Shown here: in pieces, positions 26,125 to 33,785 of the stretch
Position numbering within the stretch: the first letter of the stretch is position 1
Layout: each line of letters opens with the position of its first letter
From: Mycobacteriales bacterium
GTDB taxonomy: Bacteria; Actinomycetota; Actinomycetes; JAFAQI01
Assembly (NCBI GenBank): GCA_035550055.1
Contig: DASZRO010000072.1
Location: forward strand, 30,876-94,875
Direction of reading: 5' to 3'
DNA length: 64,000 nucleotides
Notes under the pieces: model-generated
Told to the model about the DNA's origin: nothing
What the model saw: only the letters and a program-made list of their open reading frames with translations
The model's database searches: none
Made by a program: the position numbers and the translations under genes

Positions 26125-26931
26125 CTATGCCCTTCGTACGTGTGTCACGTCGCCGACCAACCAGGCGTGCCGCTCCCCGGTCTCGACGCTGGTGACGATC
26201 AGGCGGCCGTTGTCGTCGACGTCGACGGCGATCCCGCGCACGACATCTCCCCCGGGCAGCTCGAGCTCCACTTCCGCGCCGATCGTCTCGCAGCGCTCGC
26301 GGTAGGCCGGCATCACCGACGCCGGGTCGCCGGACCAGCGCCAGGCCGAGTAGCGACGCGCCAGCGAGCGCAGCACTTCCTTCAGCAACGGCTCGCGGTC
26401 GGTGACGCCTCCGGCCAGGGCGATGCTCGTGGCCCGCTCGACCGGGAGCTCGATGTCGCGGGTGGACACGTTGATGCCGATGCCGACCACCGCCGCGCCA
26501 CCGGCGATCTCGACCAGCAGGCCGCCGAGCTTGCGACCTTCGACGAGGATGTCGTTGGGCCACTTCAGCCTCGCTTCGACCCCCGACACGGCCGCGATCG
26601 CTTCGACGGTCGCAAGACCGGCGATCAACGGCAGCAGGCTCAGATGGGACAGGTCGAGCGACGGCCGCAACAGCGCGGAGAAGGTGAGGCCGGCGCGCGC
26701 CGGCGACTCCCACTGCCTGTCCAGCCGGCCCCGCCCCGAGGTCTGATGCTCAGCGACCAGCACGAGCCCCTCCGGTGCGCCCTGCTTGGCCTCGACCGCG
26801 AGATCGGCGTTGGTCGAGACCGCGGTGTCCACGACGCGGATCTCGCGCCACAGGTCCCCCGCGAGATCGCGCTGCAGCCGGACAGCCGACAGCGGCGGAC
26901 GAGCCAGGTCGCTCCAAGGTGAGACCCCCAC
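26125..26931 (-). CDS. birA: Biotin-[acetyl-CoA carboxylase] ligase
   Basis: A 268-residue monofunctional biotin protein ligase with no N-terminal DNA-binding domain, so it does not repress biotin genes itself. [16 protein letters not shown] is the biotinyl-AMP loop, [16 protein letters not shown] holds the catalytic Lys, and the C-terminal SH3-like cap ends in [14 protein letters not shown]. It would biotinylate the carboxylase subunit encoded at 33.8 kb. The start is GTG 26931, 7 bases after a TAGCGT hexamer and without a Shine-Dalgarno. It is divergent from accD5, with only 20 bases between the two start codons. Confidence 0.95.
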   Translation of the reverse strand: MGVSPWSDLARPPLSAVRLQRDLAGDLWREIRVVDTAVSTNADLAVEAKQGAPEGLVLVAEHQTSGRGRLDRQWESPARAGLTFSALLRPSLDLSHLSLLPLIAGLATVEAIAAVSGVEARLKWPNDILVEGRKLGGLLVEIAGGAAVVGIGINVSTRDIELPVERATSIALAGGVTDREPLLKEVLRSLARRYSAWRWSGDPASVMPAYRERCETIGAEVELELPGGDVVRGIAVDVDDNGRLIVTSVETGERHAWLVGDVTHVRRA

Positions 26932-26937
26932 CCGCCG

Positions 26938-26944
26938 TACGCTA
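26938..26944. promoter_or_regulatory. Shared bidirectional -10 element of birA and accD5
   Basis: The heptamer TACGCTA contains TACGCT on the plus strand (ends 8 bases before accD5 ATG 26952) and TAGCGT on the minus strand (ends 7 bases before birA GTG 26931). Both fit TANNNT at leaderless spacing and overlap by five bases. Each gene's upstream promoter region would therefore lie in the other's coding start. Confidence 0.5.
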
Positions 26945-26951
26945 CGACCTC

Positions 26952-28547
26952 ATGACCGCACAGGCTGCATCGTCCGGCGACGCCATCGATCCTCGCTCGA
27001 CCGCCGGCCGGATCGCCGAGCTCGAACGTCACATCGACGAGGCCGTCCACGCCGCCTCGCAGGCGGCTGTCGAGAAGCAGCACGCCAAGGGCAAGATGAC
27101 CGCCCGCGAACGCATCGAGGCGCTGCTCGACCCAGGGTCGTTCGTCGAGCTCGACGCGTTCATGCGGCATCGCGCCCACGACTTCGACATGTACGAGACC
27201 CGCCCGTACGGCGACGGCGTCGTCACCGGCCACGGCACCGTTCACGGCCGTCAGATCTGCGTGTTCAGCCAGGACTTCACGGTCTTCGGCGGGTCCCTCG
27301 GCGAGGTGTTCGGCGAGAAGATCTGCAAGGTCATGGACCTCGCAATGAAGACCGGCTGCCCCGTCGTCGGCATCAACGACTCCGGCGGCGCCCGGATCCA
27401 GGAGGGCGTCGTCGCACTCGGCCTGTACGCCGAGATCTTCTACCGCAACGTGATGGCTTCCGGTGTGATCCCGCAGATCTCGCTGATCATGGGCCCGTGC
27501 GCAGGGGGCGCGGTGTACTCCCCGGCGATCACCGACTTCACCGTGATGGTCGACCAGACCTCGCACATGTTCATCACCGGCCCGGACGTCATCAAGACGG
27601 TGACCGGCGAGGACGTGACGATGGAGGACCTCGGCGGCGCTCACACGCACAACTCGAAGTCCGGCGTCGCCCACTTCATGTCCGCCGACGAGACCGAGGC
27701 CCTCGAGCTGACCCGCGCTCTGCTGGCGTTCCTGCCCAGCAACAACATGGAGCAGGCGCCGTCCTACGACGAGGTCGATCTCGACAGCGAGCAGCCCGAG
27801 GCGTTCCTCGACACGTTCATCCCCGACTCCGCGAACCAGCCCTACGACATCGTCACGGTCATCGAACACGTCGTCGACGACGGCGACTTCCTGCAGGTCC
27901 AGGAGCTGTTCGCGCCCAACATCGTCTGCGGCTTCGCCCGGATCGACGGTCACTCGGTCGGTGTCGTCGCCAACCAGCCCATGCAGTTCGCCGGCACGCT
28001 GGACATCGACGCCTCGGAGAAGGCCGCGCGCTTCGTACGCACCTGCGACGCGTTCAACATCCCGGTGCTGACGTTCGTCGACGTACCCGGCTTCCTGCCC
28101 GGAACCGCGCAGGAATGGAACGGCATCATCCGCCGCGGCGCGAAGCTGCTCTACGCCTACGCAGAAGCGACCGTGCCCAAGGTCACGGTCATCACCCGCA
28201 AGGCCTACGGCGGCGCCTACGACGTCATGGGCTCGAAGCACCTTCGTGCCGACGTGAACCTCGCCTGGCCGACCGCCGAGATCGCGGTCATGGGCGCGCA
28301 GGGCGCGGTCAACATCCTTCACCGCCGCACCCTCGCCGACGCGGCAGACCCCGATGCGACCCGCAAGGAGCTGGTCGCGGACTACGAGGACCACTTCGCG
28401 AACCCCTATATCGCGGCCGAGCGCGGCTACGTGGACGCGGTCATCAAGCCGTCGGCGACCCGGCTCGAGGTGATCCGGGCGTTGCGCCTGCTGCGCACCA
28501 AGCGGGAGTCGCTGCCGCCCAAGAAGCACGGAAACATCCCGCTGTGA
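26952..28547 (+). CDS. accD5: Acyl-CoA (propionyl-CoA) carboxylase beta subunit, AccD5-like
   Basis: A 531-residue carboxyltransferase that moves the carboxyl group from carboxybiotin to propionyl-CoA (or acetyl-CoA), giving methylmalonyl-Co[21 protein letters not shown] opens the domain, and [16 protein letters not shown] and [17 protein letters not shown] are the two oxyanion regions. [16 protein letters not shown] and [20 protein letters not shown] match actinobacterial AccD5/PccB. ATG 26952 is preceded 8 bases upstream by TACGCT and has no Shine-Dalgarno, so it is probably leaderless. It overlaps the epsilon-subunit gene by 4 bases and faces birA. Confidence 0.95.
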   Translation: MTAQAASSGDAIDPRSTAGRIAELERHIDEAVHAASQAAVEKQHAKGKMTARERIEALLDPGSFVELDAFMRHRAHDFDMYETRPYGDGVVTGHGTVHGRQICVFSQDFTVFGGSLGEVFGEKICKVMDLAMKTGCPVVGINDSGGARIQEGVVALGLYAEIFYRNVMASGVIPQISLIMGPCAGGAVYSPAITDFTVMVDQTSHMFITGPDVIKTVTGEDVTMEDLGGAHTHNSKSGVAHFMSADETEALELTRALLAFLPSNNMEQAPSYDEVDLDSEQPEAFLDTFIPDSANQPYDIVTVIEHVVDDGDFLQVQELFAPNIVCGFARIDGHSVGVVANQPMQFAGTLDIDASEKAARFVRTCDAFNIPVLTFVDVPGFLPGTAQEWNGIIRRGAKLLYAYAEATVPKVTVITRKAYGGAYDVMGSKHLRADVNLAWPTAEIAVMGAQGAVNILHRRTLADAADPDATRKELVADYEDHFANPYIAAERGYVDAVIKPSATRLEVIRALRLLRTKRESLPPKKHGNIPL

Positions 28548-28744
28548 ACCCGCCCACCGCAGAAGACCCGCCGCGGTTGCGGATCGTTCGCGGCGGTGAG
28601 CCCACCGACGAGGAGCTCGCCGCGCTCGTCGCGGCGGTCGCGCTCCGCGGCGCAGCGCCGGTCGCCGAGCCGAAGCCGCTGCGCCAACCGCTGCACCCGT
28701 GGGTTGCCAGCGGCCTCGTCAAGGGCACCCGCACGAAGGTCTAA
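28544..28744 (+). CDS. accE: Acyl-CoA carboxylase epsilon subunit
   Basis: A 66-residue protein whose GTG start overlaps the accD5 stop as [25 protein letters not shown] is the hallmark of the small epsilon subunit (AccE/PccE) that boosts actinobacterial acyl-CoA carboxylase activity. The C-terminal [16 protein letters not shown] has the usual Trp-containing tail. It should bind the AccA-AccD complex. Its TAA stop interlocks with the TAG stop of the convergent Bcs1-like gene in the four bases CTAA at 28741-28744. Confidence 0.9.
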   Translation: MNPPTAEDPPRLRIVRGGEPTDEELAALVAAVALRGAAPVAEPKPLRQPLHPWVASGLVKGTRTKV

Positions 28745-30159
28745 GGGAGCTCGCGGCGTACGTCGATCACCAGGCCGGTGATGTCCGACACGAGTACGTC
28801 GACAGAGGTTCGCGCGACTTCGCCGGGCTCGAGCAGCTCGGACGCCGGCTCGACGCCGAACGCCTTCTCCCGCATCGGCGTCGCCGTCCGCTCCGGGTTG
28901 ACGCAGTTGACCCGCACCCCGAGCGGCAGCCACTCGTCGGCGAGGGCCTGGGTGAGGTTGACGACAGCCGCCTTGGTCGAGGAGTAGAGGCTGTAGCCCG
29001 CGCGGCCGCGGGTGTAGCTGCTCGAGGTGAACAGCAGCAGCTGGCCTTTCGTCTGCTCGAGATAGCCGACGCCGAGTCGGGCCACCTGGACCGGCCCGAC
29101 GTAGTTCGCCGCGATCGTCTCCTCGACCGCGGCGTCGTCGGCGTCGGCCAAATCGCCGGTTGTGAGCAGCCCCGCCGTCACGACGATGAAGTCGATCCGG
29201 CCGTGCCGGCCGTGCGCGGTCTCGAGGGCAGCGCGGATGTCGGCCGCCTTGCCGACGTCCGTCCCGGTCGCCGAGCGGCTGAAGGAGAAGACGGTGGCGC
29301 CGTAGGACTCGAGCAGCGAGACGATGTGGGCGCCGATGCCCGAGCTGCCGCCGAACACCACCGCGACACGGCCGCGCAACGCCTCGGCGTAGGCAGCCGG
29401 CGTGGGCAGGGCAGCCACGGCGGCCGAGCCGAGCTGGAACAGCTTGTCGGCGATGAACAGGTCGACCGGCGCCGTCACCTTCATGTTCTGGTCGGAGCCT
29501 TCGACCACGTGGATCGCGACGTCGGGCAGGTACTTCAGCACGACGCTGCAGTCGTCCGTCGCCGCGAAGCCGGGATCCTGCCAGGCGCGCTCGTAGGCCC
29601 GCCTGATGGTCGAGAGCCGGAACCCCTGCGGTGTCTGCCCGCGACGCAGGGTGGAACGGTCGGGGATGTCGGTGATCACGTCGTCGGTGTCGACGACCAC
29701 GATCGTGTCGGCGGAGGCAATCGCGACATCGACGGCTTCGTAGTCACGCAGCGCGTTGACGCACTCGCGGATGATCCGCGGGCTCACCAGCGGGCGCACC
29801 GCGTCGTGGAACAAGACGTTGCACTCCTGCTCGCCGAGATGGGCGATGGCGTTGCGCGTCGAGTCGTTTCGGGTCTGCCCGCCCTCGATCACCGCACTCA
29901 CCTTGCGGAAGCCGCGGCCGGCGACGATGGCGTTGACCGCGTCAAGGTGGTCCGGCGCCATCAGCACGATGATCTCGTCGATTTCAGGGGCCGCCTCGAA
30001 GGCCGCGAGGGTGTGCTCGATCACCGGCTTGCCGGCGATCTTGAGCAGCTGCTTGGGGATGTTCAGCCCCACTCGCGTGCCGACCCCGCCCGCCAGCACG
30101 ACGCCGACGGTGCGCAGCCGGCTCGCCGCCTGTGCCGTCCCAGCCATGCCACGGGACAT
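28741..30159 (-). CDS. Bifunctional CDP-ribitol synthase-like protein (TarI-TarJ/Bcs1 type: cytidylyltransferase + SDR)
   Basis: A 472-residue fusion. Residues ~16-245 are an IspD/TarI-type cytidylyltransferase (VLAGGVGTRVGLNIPKQLL, HDAVRPLVS, DCSVVLKYLP, LFIADKLFQ). Residues ~262-472 are a short-chain reductase with GGSSGIGAHI and the catalytic YSLYSSTK. The pair matches Haemophilus Bcs1, which reduces ribulose 5-phosphate and couples the ribitol phosphate to CTP, in detail as I recall it, including SSSYTRGR and NPERTATPMREKAFG. CDP-ribitol would feed a ribitol-phosphate envelope polymer. The start is ATG 30159 with a GAGGT Shine-Dalgarno 9 bases upstream. It is convergent with accE and divergent from the glycosyltransferase. 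Confidence 0.88.
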   Translation of the reverse strand: MSRGMAGTAQAASRLRTVGVVLAGGVGTRVGLNIPKQLLKIAGKPVIEHTLAAFEAAPEIDEIIVLMAPDHLDAVNAIVAGRGFRKVSAVIEGGQTRNDSTRNAIAHLGEQECNVLFHDAVRPLVSPRIIRECVNALRDYEAVDVAIASADTIVVVDTDDVITDIPDRSTLRRGQTPQGFRLSTIRRAYERAWQDPGFAATDDCSVVLKYLPDVAIHVVEGSDQNMKVTAPVDLFIADKLFQLGSAAVAALPTPAAYAEALRGRVAVVFGGSSGIGAHIVSLLESYGATVFSFSRSATGTDVGKAADIRAALETAHGRHGRIDFIVVTAGLLTTGDLADADDAAVEETIAANYVGPVQVARLGVGYLEQTKGQLLLFTSSSYTRGRAGYSLYSSTKAAVVNLTQALADEWLPLGVRVNCVNPERTATPMREKAFGVEPASELLEPGEVARTSVDVLVSDITGLVIDVRRELP

Positions 30160-30205
30160 TAGTCGGTGACCTCAGCGGTCTCGGTTTGTCTTCAGGTACG
30201 GCGGA

Positions 30206-30211
30206 TACCCT
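30206..30211 (+). promoter_or_regulatory. Putative -10 element for the GT2 glycosyltransferase gene
   Basis: TACCCT ends 6 bases before ATG 30218, with no Shine-Dalgarno, which suggests a leaderless transcript. Confidence 0.5.
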
Positions 30212-30217
30212 GACCCG

Positions 30218-30940
30218 ATGTCCGTAGTCGTCGTGATGCCGACGTACAACGAACGGGACAACATCGAAGCGATTGCCGCCGAGGTCCTCGCGCGGCCGTG
30301 CGCACCACATCTGCTCGTGGTCGACGACAGCTCTCCGGACGGCACCGGCGAGATCGTCGAGAAGCTCCACGCCGGGCAACCGCAGCGCATCAGCCTGCTC
30401 AGCCGTAGCGGCAAGGCCGGGCTCGGCAAGGCCTACGCGGCCGGGTTCTCCCACGCCCTCGCGCAGCTCTCCCCCGAGCTCGTCGTGCAGATGGATGCCG
30501 ATGGCTCCCACCAACCCGCCGACATCGACCGGCTGGTCGAGGCGAGCGCCGACGCCGATCTCGTCATCGGGTCGCGCTACGTCAAGGGCGGCAGCGTCAG
30601 CGGCTGGAGCAGGCACCGGCAGGCGCTCTCCCGCGCCGGCAACGTCTATGCGCGCGCCGTCCTCGCCAGCCCGATCCGGGACCTGACCGGCGGGTTCAAG
30701 GCCTGGCGCGCGGAGCTGCTCGGGCGCCTCGACGTCACCCGTACCGCCAGCGACGGGTACGCCTTCCAGATCGAGATGACGACCCGGGCGCGCGCGGCCG
30801 GAGCGCGCATCGTGGAGATCCCGATCGTGTTCCACGAGCGCGTCGCGGGCAGCTCCAAGATGTCGACGCAGATCGCGATCGAGGCGCTGCGCGGCGTACC
30901 GGCGATGCGACGGCGCTACTCGCGGTCCTCGTCGGCGTAG
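30218..30940 (+). CDS. Polyprenol-phosphate mannosyltransferase (dolichol-phosphate mannose synthase family)
   Basis: A 240-residue GT2 enzyme with no transmembrane tail. VVVMPTYNERDNIEAI is the nucleotide-binding opening, LLVVDDSSPDGTGEIV holds the first Asp pair, VQMDADGSHQPADI the DXD metal motif, and DLTGGFKAWRAELL plus DGYAFQIEMTTRA are the DPM1 signature. Such enzymes transfer mannose (or glucose) from a nucleotide sugar to polyprenyl phosphate, which then feeds glycosylation outside the membrane; the GtrA protein at 19.4 kb may be involved in flipping. Its last 25 bases overlap the end of the convergent ABC ATPase gene. Confidence 0.92.
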   Translation: MSVVVVMPTYNERDNIEAIAAEVLARPCAPHLLVVDDSSPDGTGEIVEKLHAGQPQRISLLSRSGKAGLGKAYAAGFSHALAQLSPELVVQMDADGSHQPADIDRLVEASADADLVIGSRYVKGGSVSGWSRHRQALSRAGNVYARAVLASPIRDLTGGFKAWRAELLGRLDVTRTASDGYAFQIEMTTRARAAGARIVEIPIVFHERVAGSSKMSTQIAIEALRGVPAMRRRYSRSSSA

Positions 30941-31668
30941 TACATCTCGAGGACCTCCTCGATCGGTCCCTGGAACGGCGGCAGCTCGCGTCGCAGGTAG
31001 ACCCCACGCTGGCACCAGCGCCGCAGGTCGTTCTCGTTGTGGGACACGAGCAGCATCGTCCGGCCCTCGCCGAGCATGCCGTCGATGACCACCCCGCACT
31101 TCTGCCGGAAGGCCTTGTCGCCGACCGCGAGCACCTCGTCGACGAGCAGGATCGGCTCCTCCATCCGCGTGACGATCGAGAACGCGAGACGAGCGCGCAT
31201 GCCGCTGGAGAAGTGCATGACGGGGGTGTCGACGAAGCGCTCGACGCCCGCCCACTTCATGATGTCGTCGAAGCGCTCGTCGGTCTGCTGGCGGCTGAAG
31301 CCGTGCAGCGAGGAGATCAGGTAGACGTTCTCCCGCGCGGTGAGGTCGCTGACGAAGCCGGCCGACAGCTCGATCATCGCGCCCACCCCGCCGTTGACCT
31401 GGATGGTGCCCTCGTCGGGCAGCATCACGCCCGCGACGAGGCGTAGCAGCGTGCTCTTGCCGCACCCGTTGCGCCCGACGATCCCGACGGACTCGCCCTT
31501 CTTGACGCGGAAGGAGATGTGGCGGAACGGCCAGTACTCACCCTCGCCGGTCGCCGCGGTGCGCCCTTCGAGCAGCAGGTTCTTGACGCCGATCCGCCGG
31601 CGCCGGTTGATCGCGAACTTGATGCCGACGTCCTTGACGACGATCGCGTCCTTGGGTCTGGGCGGCAT
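30916..31668 (-). CDS. Polysaccharide/teichoic acid export ABC transporter, ATP-binding subunit (Wzt/TagH type)
   Basis: A 250-residue ABC ATPase. Walker A is VGRNGCGKST at about residues 65-74, the signature is HFSSGMRARLAFS and Walker B is PILLVDEVLAVGD. The GEYWPFRHISFRVKKGE stretch before Walker A and the AGFVSDLTARENVYL segment are typical of O-antigen, galactan and teichoic acid exporters. There is no C-terminal carbohydrate-binding domain. It would energise export of an undecaprenyl- or decaprenyl-linked glycan made by nearby enzymes. Its ATG overlaps the permease stop (TGATG at 31666-31670), so the two are coupled. Confidence 0.92.
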   Translation of the reverse strand: MPPRPKDAIVVKDVGIKFAINRRRRIGVKNLLLEGRTAATGEGEYWPFRHISFRVKKGESVGIVGRNGCGKSTLLRLVAGVMLPDEGTIQVNGGVGAMIELSAGFVSDLTARENVYLISSLHGFSRQQTDERFDDIMKWAGVERFVDTPVMHFSSGMRARLAFSIVTRMEEPILLVDEVLAVGDKAFRQKCGVVIDGMLGEGRTMLLVSHNENDLRRWCQRGVYLRRELPPFQGPIEEVLEMYYADEDRE

Positions 31669-32528
31669 CAGAGCTCTTTGAGGACCGCGCGCTCGAGCCG
31701 GGCGAACACGCTGAACCCGGCGATCAGGATCACGACCGCGCCGACGGCGGAGCACTCGACCGGCCACCACCCGGTCCAGTACGCCGGCAACCACACCGCA
31801 CGGCTGATCTCCAGGATGCCGACGATCGGGTTGTAGGCCTCCCAGTGCCGCATCGCCGGCGACAGGCTGATCAGCGGATACAGGATCGGTACGACGTAGA
31901 ACATCATCCGGATCACGATGCCGATGCCGCGCTCGATGTCGCGCAGCACCGTGTTGAGCGCGGACAGCAGCAGGGCGAGACCGACGCAGATCATCAGCTC
32001 GAACAACAGCGCCAACGGCCACAGGAACACGTAGCCCGACGGCTTCGCCCGGTAGATCCAAGCGACGAGCAGCAGGACGGGCAGGCTGAGCGCGAACTCG
32101 ACCGCCTTCACCACGACGTCGGCCAGCGGGTAGATCTCGCGCGGCAGCGCGATCGAGGTGATCAGCCGCGAGTTCTGCCGCAGCGTCTTCGGCGCGGAGT
32201 TGACGACGGTCGCGAACCACTGCCACGGCAGGATCACCGACGTGATGAACAGCGGGTACTTCGGCTGCGAGCGGTGAAAGATCTTGAGCAGCAGGAAGTA
32301 GGTGACGACCAGCATCGCCGGTTCGAGCAGGGACCAGGCGTAGCCGAGGACGGAGTTCGCGTACTTGTTGCGCAGGCCGCGGTCGACGAGCATGCGCAGC
32401 ACGTCGCGCCGGTCCCAGATGCCGTAGATCCGGTCTGCGATGGGCTGGCCCACCGCGGAGCGGATCTGCGTCCCCTCGTGGAGCCTGCGAAATCGAAGCC
32501 CGGCAAGGCTCGACGCAACATCCGGCAT
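31668..32528 (-). CDS. Polysaccharide/teichoic acid export ABC transporter, permease subunit (Wzm/TagG type)
   Basis: A 286-residue ABC-2 type permease with about six transmembrane helices. LVDRGLRNKYANSVLGYAWSLLEP is the conserved cytoplasmic amphipathic segment before helix 1. MFYVVPILYPLISL and EAYNPIVGILEISRAVWLPAYW are the characteristic C-terminal regions of TagG/Wzm/RfbA permeases. It forms the channel for the lipid-linked polymer. The frame is open well upstream, but ATG 32528 gives the family-typical N-terminus and sits 8 bases after the stop of the lactate-monooxygenase-like gene. The resemblance to the mycobacterial galactan exporter is an alternative to a teichoic-acid role. Confidence 0.92.
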   Translation of the reverse strand: MPDVASSLAGLRFRRLHEGTQIRSAVGQPIADRIYGIWDRRDVLRMLVDRGLRNKYANSVLGYAWSLLEPAMLVVTYFLLLKIFHRSQPKYPLFITSVILPWQWFATVVNSAPKTLRQNSRLITSIALPREIYPLADVVVKAVEFALSLPVLLLVAWIYRAKPSGYVFLWPLALLFELMICVGLALLLSALNTVLRDIERGIGIVIRMMFYVVPILYPLISLSPAMRHWEAYNPIVGILEISRAVWLPAYWTGWWPVECSAVGAVVILIAGFSVFARLERAVLKEL

Positions 32529-32536
32529 AGTGCCGA

Positions 32537-33709
32537 TCACGGTATCCGGGTCAGCAGCTCCGGCCCGATATCTGCCAGCGTTGCGCATCCGGCGAGTGCC
32601 ATGGAGAGCTCGAGCTCGGCGAGCAGGGATCGGACGACGTGGCGTACGCCGGCCTCCCCGGCGACGGCGAGTCCGTAGACGTACGGTCGGCCGAGCAGCA
32701 CTGCCTTCGCGCCGAGCGCGAGCGCCTTCATCACGTCGGACCCGGTCCGGATGCCGGAGTCGAACAGCACCTCTGCGCGGCCGTCGACTGCCTCGACGAC
32801 ACCGGGCAAGGCGTCGAGGGCGGCGATCGAGCCGTCGATCTGCCGGCCACCGTGGTTGGAGACCAGGATGCCGTCCATGCCGGCGTCGACGGCGCGGCGG
32901 GCGTCGTCGGGATGCAGCACGCCCTTCAGCGCGATCGGGCCGTCCCAGTGTTCGCGCACCCACGCCAGGTCCGCCCACGTGTTGGCCGGGTCGCCGAACA
33001 TCGACTGCCAGCGCATGACGGACGCGGTCGGGTCCTCCTCCGGGCTCGCCGACAGGCCGGCGAGGAACGCCGGGTCCGACTCGTAGTTGGCCAGACCGAG
33101 GCGTGACAGGAAAGGCAGGTAGCCGTTGACGAGGTCACGCGGCCGCCACGCGAGGATGAAGGTGTCGAGGGTGAGCAGCAGCGCCGAGAACCCCGCGGCC
33201 TTGGCACGGGCGAGGAACGACGCCCCCACCTCGCGGTCCCTCGGCCAGTAGAGCTGGTACCAGCGCGGCGAGTCGCCGCACGCCGCGGCGACGTCCTCCA
33301 TCCCATAGGACGACACCGTCGACAGCGCCATCGGCAGTGCCAGGTCGGACACCGCCCGCGCCACCGCGAGCTCGGCGTCGGGGTGCACGATCCCCTGCAC
33401 TCCGACCGGCCCGAGCACGACCGGCGCCGGCATCGGCGTACCGAGCACGGTGGTGGACAGGTCACGTACCGAAACGTCCTGACCGAGGAAGCGCGGCACG
33501 ATCCGGTGTCGCTCGAACGCCTCCCGGTTGGCGCGAGCGGTCGACTCGGTGCCCGCGCTGCCGGCGACGTAGCCGAACGCCTCCGGCGAGAGGATCTCGC
33601 GGGCGGCCGCTTCGAGCGCGTCGACCGACATCGGCAGCTCGGGCTTCGTGCCCAGCATGCCGCCCAGGTAGATCTCGTACTGGTAGGCGGAGAAGGGCGG
33701 CCGGCTCAC
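32537..33709 (-). CDS. FMN-dependent alpha-hydroxy acid oxidase (lactate 2-monooxygenase-like)
   Basis: A 390-residue TIM-barrel flavoenzyme. SAYQYEIYLGGMLGTKPELP matches the start of lactate 2-monooxygenase, VVLGPVGVQGIVHPDAEL is the flavin-side loop, IALKGVLHPDDA holds the FMN-binding Lys, and VSNHGGRQIDGS carries the catalytic His and Arg. DSGIRTGSDVMKALALGA binds the FMN phosphate. It would oxidise lactate or a similar 2-hydroxy acid in the cytoplasm. It starts at GTG 33709, 6 bases after TAGGGT on the minus strand and without a Shine-Dalgarno. The export permease gene follows after 8 bases. Confidence 0.9.
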   Translation of the reverse strand: MSRPPFSAYQYEIYLGGMLGTKPELPMSVDALEAAAREILSPEAFGYVAGSAGTESTARANREAFERHRIVPRFLGQDVSVRDLSTTVLGTPMPAPVVLGPVGVQGIVHPDAELAVARAVSDLALPMALSTVSSYGMEDVAAACGDSPRWYQLYWPRDREVGASFLARAKAAGFSALLLTLDTFILAWRPRDLVNGYLPFLSRLGLANYESDPAFLAGLSASPEEDPTASVMRWQSMFGDPANTWADLAWVREHWDGPIALKGVLHPDDARRAVDAGMDGILVSNHGGRQIDGSIAALDALPGVVEAVDGRAEVLFDSGIRTGSDVMKALALGAKAVLLGRPYVYGLAVAGEAGVRHVVRSLLAELELSMALAGCATLADIGPELLTRIP

Positions 33710-33715
33710 GCGTGC

Positions 33716-33721
33716 ACCCTA
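33716..33721 (-). promoter_or_regulatory. Putative -10 element for the lactate-monooxygenase-like gene
   Basis: TAGGGT on the minus strand ends 6 bases before GTG 33709, indicating a likely leaderless transcript. Confidence 0.45.
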
Positions 33722-33772
33722 GCCAGCACCGCGTGGCGGCGACCTACCAAAACGTTACGGGCCGGTACTGAA

Positions 33773-33778
33773 TAGAGT
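33773..33778 (+). promoter_or_regulatory. Putative -10 element for the biotin carboxylase gene
   Basis: TAGAGT ends 7 bases before ATG 33786, with no Shine-Dalgarno between, consistent with a leaderless transcript. Confidence 0.5.
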
Positions 33779-33785
33779 CTCTGCC

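Noticed and set aside
26640..28529. 629-codon minus-strand open frame
   Set aside because: Antisense to accD5 and the birA start; highly charged, motif-free sequence.
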